Position numbers and translations under genes: made by a program
Notes under the pieces: generated by a model
Seen by the model: only the letters and a program-made list of their open reading frames with translations
What the model was told of the DNA's origin: nothing
Database searches by the model: none
NCBI GenBank assembly: GCA_025201805.1
Contig: MU619266.1
Coordinates: forward strand, 210,381 to 274,380
Direction of reading: 5' to 3'
Source: Parasitella parasitica
Taxonomy: Eukaryota > Mucoromycota > Mucoromycetes > Mucorales > Mucoraceae
DNA length: 64,000 bases
Shown here: piece after piece, positions 57,201 to 64,000 of the stretch
How positions within the stretch are numbered: the first letter of the stretch is position 1
How the letters are laid out: every line of letters begins with the position of its first letter

Positions 57201-58561
57201 CCTGCGCTTTTGGACGAATTGTTCAAGCTCGACATTACCATGACCAGCACAGAAACAGAAACAGTGGAAGCTACACTTGTTGCAGAAATCAAGAACTCAG
57301 AAGGTGTTGTCGATGACGATTACGTTACTTTCACTATGGACGAGGAAGAAGAAATTAAGGCTGCGGTACAAGAGACAAATGTTGGACAAATTGAGCCTGG
57401 AAAGACAATTACTAAATCAGTTTATCTTCACGGCGGCACGGTTACAGGCTCAAGATTGATTAATTTTACAGTGAGATACTCGATTGTTGGAAAGGACAGA
57501 TCACAGACTGTTGAGAAAACAGACTCGCTTCGAGTTCCATTCATTGCACCCTTTGATGCCAACTTTGAGTTATGTGCTCAAAGTGAAAAATTACAAAAAT
57601 CCATCTCTCCCGAATTGCAGAAATCAGAAAGATGGCTTTTGGTAGCTGCTCTTCGGTGCTCTTCTACCTGGGATTTGGATATTAAGCATGTGCAGCTAGA
57701 AAAGGACGAGGTAAATTGAGAGAATGCCGATGCTAACAAGATTTATACGCTAATGGCTGATGATAGACATTCAGCCATACAAATACTGTGCTCTCTTTAA
57801 TTTCAAAGATGGATGGTTTTAACAGTCAAAGTAAGTAGAGACAATGGCTCAAATGCTTATTTAGATACTCATGTCATTTTAGCTTGGAAAACAGGACATA
57901 CTTATAATGCAAATTATCTCTTTCAGCTGAGTACAAGCGATTTAACAGAGGAACAAACAGCTGTGCCTGTAGGCAATATTGCTATTGAATGGAAGAGGTC
58001 CGAAGATCAGAAAGACCAGTATTACAAATCACTGGTTAGGTTACCATCTATTCAATTTCAGCAGCAAGGCCTTGTTGTAGTAGCAGGTAACGTATTTAAG
58101 CAGATATACCATAGACTGTTTTTATTTTATTCTTGTCATTATTATTAATCATATGTTTAGATGTACCATCTGAAATATACGTGGGCGAAGCTTTCGCTCT
58201 ATCTTATACAGTGTATAACCCTACCGAGTACTTGGCCGAGTACAGCGCTTCCATTGAAATCAGCGAGGCATTTGTATTTTCAGGCTACAAGCAACTCAAG
58301 GGCCGTGTCTTACCTCTTTCTCGAGTAGTTTATTACTACACATGCTATCCCCTATTGGCAGGGAAAGTCAAGTTGCCTCGACTCAAGGTCATGGCGTCTC
58401 AGCAGCAAAGTGGGGAAAGAGAGGTGCCTGTCGAGATTGCAGGCAGCGGCATATCAATTGCATTAGATAATGATTTACAGCAAAAACAAACAGGAAGTCC
58501 ATCCGATGTGGCCTCACCTCAACCTATATTGGCATTCGTGAACGCAAAACGAACATTGTAA
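54203..58561 (+). CDS. TRAPPC11: TRAPPC11 (foie gras/gryzun) subunit of the TRAPP III complex
   Basis: Ten exons (54203-54562, 54618-54925, 54992-55056, 55105-55231, 55284-55790, 55856-57097, 57152-57710, 57767-57830, 57883-58086, 58161-58561) join in frame to 1278 residues. The N-terminal part starts YPPEYLLHPVPVLALYG and has a Thr tract from an ACC repeat near 54400. The foie gras domain covers about residues 400-690: SIIGWILRYDIKAAFFQE, EYWSWLSKQYRIFADIIE, HPGFYYHLAAMCCAERRRR and a TPR-like helical part (YYESGKFEMAIKFFERIG). The C-terminal gryzun region is made of immunoglobulin-like strands (EIYVGEAFALSYTVYNPT, GKVKLPRLKVMA). TRAPP III is the Rab1/Ypt1 exchange complex for ER-Golgi traffic and autophagy. 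Budding yeast lacks TRAPPC11, so its presence fits an early-diverging fungus. Confidence 0.9.
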
Positions 58562-59060
58562 CCTATTAACAAATAAAATAAAGTTGTTGTTTGTTTGTAT
58601 AAAGTCATGAGCTCGGGATATTATCATGTCAGGATGAAATGCTTTTGTAAGTACCGTTTCAATTGAATCCACCTGGTTCTTATAAATTGTTGTGTATTTC
58701 CAAGAGAAAAACCAAAGCATGCTGTAAATTGAAAAAATTGAAATCGCTGCAATATCCTGCCATAACAAAGTCGAAAATACCATGTTTCCACATATATATT
58801 CAGGTTTGTTGTTGATTAGTGAAAATTTAAAATGAACCATTACCGATTTATTTGTTGATCCAGTTCAGTTGTTTATTCTAGAAACTTGCAATATATCAAA
58901 TTTTTGACGCATTTGGTTGAAATCTTGCTCTTTTCTTGGTTTCAATCATATTTCGTTTTAATTTCAAAGTTTCTTTACAGGTTGAGCAGCTTTTATTATT
59001 ATTGCTTGAAAAATATAGAATATTTGTAATACTGACTTGTTGAATCACTAGCAAACAACT
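58562..59060. other. Intergenic region, nothing recognised
   Basis: AT-rich promoter region of the first VTC gene; a minus-strand frame (58514-58840) overlaps the TRAPPC11 end and has no motif. Confidence 0.4.
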
Positions 59061-61396
59061 ATGAAATTTGGAGCAGAACTTAATTCAAAAATCAATGAAG
59101 CATGGAGAGATTCGTATATTCATTACAATAAACTCAAAAGCCATCTTAAAATTCAGCATAGCAATGGTGTTTGGAGCACTCAAGATGACAAGGACTTTAT
59201 CAATCAAATAGAAATGGAACTGAAGAAGGTGTATGCATTTGTCCAAGTTCGTCAAAAGGCACTCATTAGCCGCATTGATTATTGCGAGTCTGTGCTAAGA
59301 GACTACAAGGAAGTACCAAAGACAAGAGCAACCGCCTATGATTCAGTAGCTGACAGCCTGGCTGAAATACTAATCGATGTGGATGATTTAGCCAAGTTTC
59401 ATGAACTCAACTTGGCAGGCTTTGAAAAGATTGTCAAGAAGCATGATAAATGGACTAGAGGAGATCTCACATCTTACTATTTTGGAAGGCTCTTGGATTT
59501 GTATCCTTTAGACAAGCAACGTTTTGATGTCATGATTGTACGTATCTCTGATATGCATGATTTATGTCGTCTTTATGGCAATGCGAGATCAATGCAAGCT
59601 TACAGTCAAGGTGGAGACCAAACTGCTTTTGAGAGAGCAACCAACAAGTACTGGATCCATCCGGATCATATCACTGAAGTGAAAGCAATAATCCTGCTAC
59701 ATCTCCCGGTGCATGTGTTTAACCAAAAGAAACAATATGAATCGAAAGACGCTGCTGTATCCAGCATATACTACGACAATGAAGATTTTGACTTGTATCA
59801 AGGACGTCTTGAGAGAGCTAAGGGCGCAGAAGCAATTCGTATCCGCTGGTATGGTCAAAGCGATGACCTTAATGACGATGTCTATATTGAAAGAAAAACA
59901 CATCATGCTGAATGGCTCAATGGTAAATCGGTTAAGGATCGATTTAGGCTAAAGGAATATCAAGTAAACGATTTTATGAGCGGCGCTTACTCTGCCGACA
60001 GCTTCAGAAAGGATCTCGAAAAGAAGGGAAAGCTAGACCAGATCTCCATTGGCGACAACCATTTTGTTGCAAAGGGTATCCAAAGCTCTGTCAAGACCAA
60101 AAACCTAAAGCCAATGTGTCGAGTATTCTATAACAGGACTGCATTCCAGTTGCCTGGAGACCAGCGTCTAAGAATCAGTCTAGATTCCAACTTGACGTTT
60201 ATCAAAGAAGACCACATGGACGGTAAACAGAGAAGATGCATGCCAGATAAGACAGACAACTGGCGAAGGCCTGATGTAGGCATAGATCATCCATTTCGCC
60301 ATGTCGATGATACAGATATCTTGCGATTCCCTTATGCCATTTTAGAAACCAAAATACAAAGCCATCTAGGCCAGGAAGCACCTGCTTGGTTGACATCGCT
60401 GCTAAACAGTCATTTAGTACATGAAGTACCTCGATTCTCCAAATACATACATGGTGCCAGCTACTTGTTTAAGGATAAAATACCTGTTATGCCATACTGG
60501 TTGGATCAGCTTATAGGTGACATCCGAAAGCCCATTACACCTAATGTCGGTTTATCTCGCTCCCAGAGCTTCAAGGCGCTCTTTAACGGGAAGCATAGAA
60601 GATCTTTGGCCTATGATGACTCTTTGAATATCTACACTGAATCCACAGCTAGTCCAGCGCCTCCTAAACAAAGCAGCAAAAAGACCAATTTGGGGTTGGA
60701 TGTAGGCGATGCAATGAGAAAGTCCAGCAAATTGACTCGAAAAGGGCAACCTGGAAACGTGCCTCATTTATCCATTAATTTCTCAAGCAGTACCATGCCT
60801 GAAACTACTACAACAGCTACTCCTGGCCGAGATATGATTTCAAGATTTTGGGCAAACAATAATTTTTCAGATGAAAAGAAAAAGGAGGACTATGCATCCT
60901 TACCAGCGACACCAGCAAGCGGTTTTATAGAGAGAGGCACATCAGGTGGCAAGCGAAAGAGAGGAGGCTTGATAAAGAAGATGGATCCCAAAGCCTTCTT
61001 TGCCAACGAAAGAACTTTTATTGCTTGGCTACAGTTCTGCGCACTGCTTCTGACAGTTTCTTTAAATTTGCTAAATACCGGTGATAGAATCTCTCGAGTT
61101 GTGGGGGCATGTTTTATTGTATTTTCGTCCATCATTTCAATGTAAGCGACACAGCTATATATGATATCATGTTAGACTAAATTCTGTGTGTTTGTTTTTA
61201 TAGTTATGCTCTGGTTCGCTTCCAGTTGAGAGCTTACCAGATGAGAACCGGAAGGGGCATGATCAACATGGAAGATATATATGGCCCAGTTTTGTTATGC
61301 ATTCTGCTCGTCACTGCTTTAGGCATTAACTTTTACCTTCGAGCCCCTCTTTTATTCTCTTCGCCAGATCAGTTAAATGTTGAGCCTTCTGAGTAA
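59061..61396 (+). CDS. VTC4: SPX-VTC-DUF202 polyphosphate polymerase, Vtc4-like
   Basis: Two exons (59061-61141 and 61204-61396) give 757 residues. SPX domain at residues 1-150 (MKFGAELNSKINEAWRDSYI, ELNLAGFEKIVKKHDKW), which senses inositol pyrophosphates. The triphosphate-tunnel polymerase domain (about 195-480) keeps the catalytic residues of yeast Vtc4: paired Arg in IRIRWYG, Lys in YIERKTHH and FRLKEYQ, Arg in FYNRTAF and LRISLD, Glu in AILETKI, and Lys in RFSKYIHG. A basic linker leads to the DUF202 membrane domain (DPKAFFANERTFIAWLQFC, three helices) with the last one split by the intron. The complex makes polyphosphate from ATP at the vacuole. A second, degenerate copy follows 131 bp downstream in the same direction. 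Confidence 0.9.
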
Positions 61397-61527
61397 ACAT
61401 GACCCTTATTTACTATTATCCTATTATTATTACTCATTACTTAATATTATCATTAAAACTGCTTGTTAAAATCAATATAAAATGGCAATGTTTTATCCAG
61501 GTGCTAGAATTTTTTCTTTAAGTTATC

Positions 61528-63982
61528 ATGAAATTTGGAAACTATTTGAAAGAACACATGTTGAGTCCGTGGAGGCTCGAATACATCCAATACGACCTGT
61601 TAAAAATGGAACTAAAGAATAGGCAACTCGATCATGAATGGAATCAACAAGACGAAACCGCATTTATCGAGCTTTTTGCTAATGAAAAGAACAAGGTAGT
61701 GCAGTTTATCCATAATTTTAATCACCAGCTTGTATCTCGCATAAAATACAGTAAACATTTACTACAAAATGCTCGAAAAAACAATGTGGACATTCCTCCA
61801 GATGTGCGTCTCAGTCAATTGCCATCGATGAAGGATTCAACTTCTGCTTTTCTCAACAATTTGGATGATGCCTTGATTGAAATACTGTTTGATATTCATG
61901 ATTTCTCTACTTTTATTTACCTGAATCATCTTGGGTTTGAAAAGATATTGAAAAAGCACAAGAAATGGGTGCATATTAACCAACGCGAGGATCATGCATT
62001 GAAATATCACCATGACATTGCATCGCTTGAAATAAATCACAGTTACTTGTATTACAAGCAAGTCTCAGCACTACGGTATGAATGCCAGCACGAGGTCTAC
62101 AAGGAAAGCCAGATAACTTACAATGAGCTGCATCAAATTCCTCTGGTTGTGCCTGAACGAAGATGCAATAAATACTGGGTTCACAAAGATCATATATCTG
62201 AAGTTACTGCTATTCTTTGCATGTACAGCTATATTATTCCAAAATCAACCAGCCAAGATATATCCATGTCCAACTTGTATTTCGATAATGATTATATGAG
62301 TATACATGGGGATAGAATCGAAGAAAAAGAGGATTTCCAAGTTATTAAATGCAAAAGGTAAATTTGAAATACTCTGTTTACAGTTGTTTCTGTGCTTGTA
62401 TGTATGCTCAAGCTCTTTGGTTGTTTTTTTTCATACAACTATGATAGATTTGGCTCATTTTCAAATGAATCCGTGTATTATTTTGAACATGAAGTTCACA
62501 ATAGCTCTTATTCAGATGACATATCAAGCAAATTCAGATGTGAAATCAGCACGAACAAGATGAATGATTTTTGTCAAGGAAATTACTCCCTTACAAGTAG
62601 CGCAGAGGATGATGAGATAGATGAAAAAGAAGCTATAAAGAAGCTTGATTTAAAAAGCACTAGAGCTGTCGCAAATGCAGTTCAAGATGGATTATTTTCC
62701 CGATCTTTAAAACCAATATTACAATGCAATTATAATCGGCTTACGTTTGAACTACCAGATAATGATGGCAAACTGATATTCACGCTTGATACAGACATTG
62801 AATTTTGTTCACAATCCAGTGCACAAGATTTTGTCAGTAGGCCTAATGAAAATCAATGCATGGCGTTTCCTTATGCTGTTTTGGAAGTAAAAATCTCGAA
62901 AGACATGAAAATGGACGATCCTTCTCTCCACTGGGTAAATGCATTTACGCAAAGGAGTAAACTTGTGCATGAAATCCCAAAGTTTTCCAAGTACATACAA
63001 GGAATGTCTCAAGTATTTCCGTGCCAGGGTCTCAAGAAACCTAGTTGGTTTGACTTGTATGAAAAGGGCATATCAGCTTCTGCCGAGCATAAAGGTCTTT
63101 CTCGCTCAAGAAGCCTCTGTCCACTTTTGAACGGCAAAAAGTTTCGCTCTAGCATCCCTTATTCCAATACAACATCCAGAACAAGCTACTCTTCTCAGAA
63201 GTATCACGACAGTTCCGTGAGATCAAGTCATACAAAATGTGAATATACCTCGTTATCGCTTCGTGTGCCCTCTGTTAATATCAATCTAGCTCGCAGTGCT
63301 GTCATTATACCAAACAAGTATGCCAAAATAGTACTCGACATGAATGAAAAAACCGAGATGCATTCACCTGCAATGGACAACAGCACAAAATCGTGCAGTT
63401 ATTATCCCAGATACAGTGGTAGCGTTGATTGGGAAAGTAACAGCAACAACAATTCTGCTGACAATCTTATTCTGGATCAAGCAGGATACCCAGTTATTTA
63501 CAAGGACCAGCCTCAATTATCATTCTATCACAACAGTACCAAAGGCTATGATATTGAAAAGAGTTCCGTTACTGGCACCAATTCAAACAAGAGAAAGAAA
63601 AAGATCAAGGTTAAGATTGAGCCTAAAGTTTTCTTTGCAAATGAAAGAACGTTCCTCATGGCTTCAGTTCTGTGCCTTGCTGCTGACGGTTGCTTTGAAT
63701 CTACTTAATTTTGGAGACAGAATCTCTCGTATCTGCGGTGGTGTATTTTTGTCTATCTCAATGCTCTTAGCATTTTATGCTCTCGCAAGGTTTCAATATA
63801 GAGCCTATCAATTGAGAAATCTACATCAAAAGGGTCGATTCGACGATGTCTACGGCCCAGTTGTGTTGTGTTTATTAATTGTTGCTGCCTTGACAATTAA
63901 TTTTTGGCTACGATTTAAAGATTTACCAAGTGAGAGTGACCAAAATACTTATTTGGGAAATAAAACAGCTGAATGGCATTAG
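61528..63982 (+). pseudogene. SPX-VTC-DUF202 paralogue, Vtc2/3-like, with frameshift before the membrane domain
   Basis: Exon 1 (61528-62357) carries an SPX domain (MKFGNYLKEHMLSPWRLEYI) and, across an intron (62358-62447), a tunnel-fold domain. Active-site positions are lost: IRIRWYG is IKCKRFGS, ERKTHH is EHEVHN, RISLD is LIFTLD; but RFSKYI, YNR and LE.K remain. This fits the non-catalytic Vtc2/Vtc3 type. The frame is open to 63708, but at about 63655 it slips: FFANERTFL continues as MASVLCLAA in frame 1, while WLQFCALLLTVALNLL and the rest of DUF202 lie in another frame that ends at 63982. No GT-AG intron can repair this (the only candidate is 17 bp). So it is either a 2-base deletion (or 1-base insertion) in this allele, a recent pseudogene, or a sequence error. 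It is labelled pseudogene for that reason. Confidence 0.75.
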
Positions 63983-64000
63983 GTGTTTTTTTTTTTTTTT

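Noticed and set aside
63650-63675. A very short GT-AG intron that would repair the frame of the second VTC gene
   Set aside because: The only candidate is 17 bp, far below the 45-90 bp of other introns here, so a frameshift or sequence error is more likely.

Overview
The window is nuclear DNA of a fungus, most likely an early-diverging Mucoromycota (Mucorales-type) genome. The DNA is AT-rich. Most genes carry several short GT-AG introns (about 45-90 bp), small exons and compact spacing. The protein set is typically fungal: VTC polyphosphate proteins, glyoxal oxidase, Kre33/NAT10, an Mtm1-type carrier, and Tc1/mariner-IS630 (DD34E) transposons. All gene models were built by hand from splice sites, and each intact model adds up to a whole number of codons. 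No tRNA or rRNA gene was recognised.

Layout. 0-19 kb: a CAP-Gly protein, a bHLH-zipper factor (-), a probable Nnf1/PMF1-like kinetochore subunit (-), a small protein resembling a complex I accessory subunit, an Mtm1/SLC25A39-40 carrier, the exosome cofactor Lrp1/C1D (-), a TPX2-like spindle protein with internal repeats, Kre33/NAT10 rRNA acetyltransferase and a COG0523 metallochaperone GTPase. 19-31.5 kb: a ferric-reductase-type oxidoreductase (-), a bacterial-type 4Fe-4S L-serine dehydratase with a mitochondrial-like leader (-), a gene-poor gap, a membrane ectonucleotide pyrophosphatase/phosphodiesterase, a PC-esterase (-) and a BTB/POZ protein (-).

31.5-41.9 kb is an accessory, repeat-rich island. 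It holds two LTR-like tandem repeats, a clean 211-bp solo LTR with a 5-bp target duplication, and two inverted, nearly identical 1.5-kb DD34E transposons. The transposons bracket a seven-exon gene of unknown function and a tandem pair of candidate structured RNA elements. 41.9-54 kb: a DUF300/TMEM184 membrane protein (-), a glyoxal oxidase (-) divergent from a fasciclin-domain GPI-type protein, a decayed transposase, a secreted/membrane protein with Ser-Lys and Asp-rich tracts (-), and PDCD5 (-). 54-64 kb: TRAPPC11, then two tandem SPX-VTC-DUF202 genes. The first looks catalytic (Vtc4-like). The second has a degraded active site and a frameshift near its C-terminus.

Functional themes: metal handling (Mtm1-like carrier, COG0523 GTPase, ferric reductase, copper radical oxidase), phosphate and polyphosphate metabolism (NPP, VTC pair), mitosis (CAP-Gly, Nnf1-like, TPX2-like), and RNA processing (Lrp1, Kre33). 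Several neighbours are tail-to-tail with only 5-90 bp between stop codons. The most promising undescribed signal is the duplicated hairpin element at 38.57-38.84 kb, whose stems keep pairing although their sequences differ.
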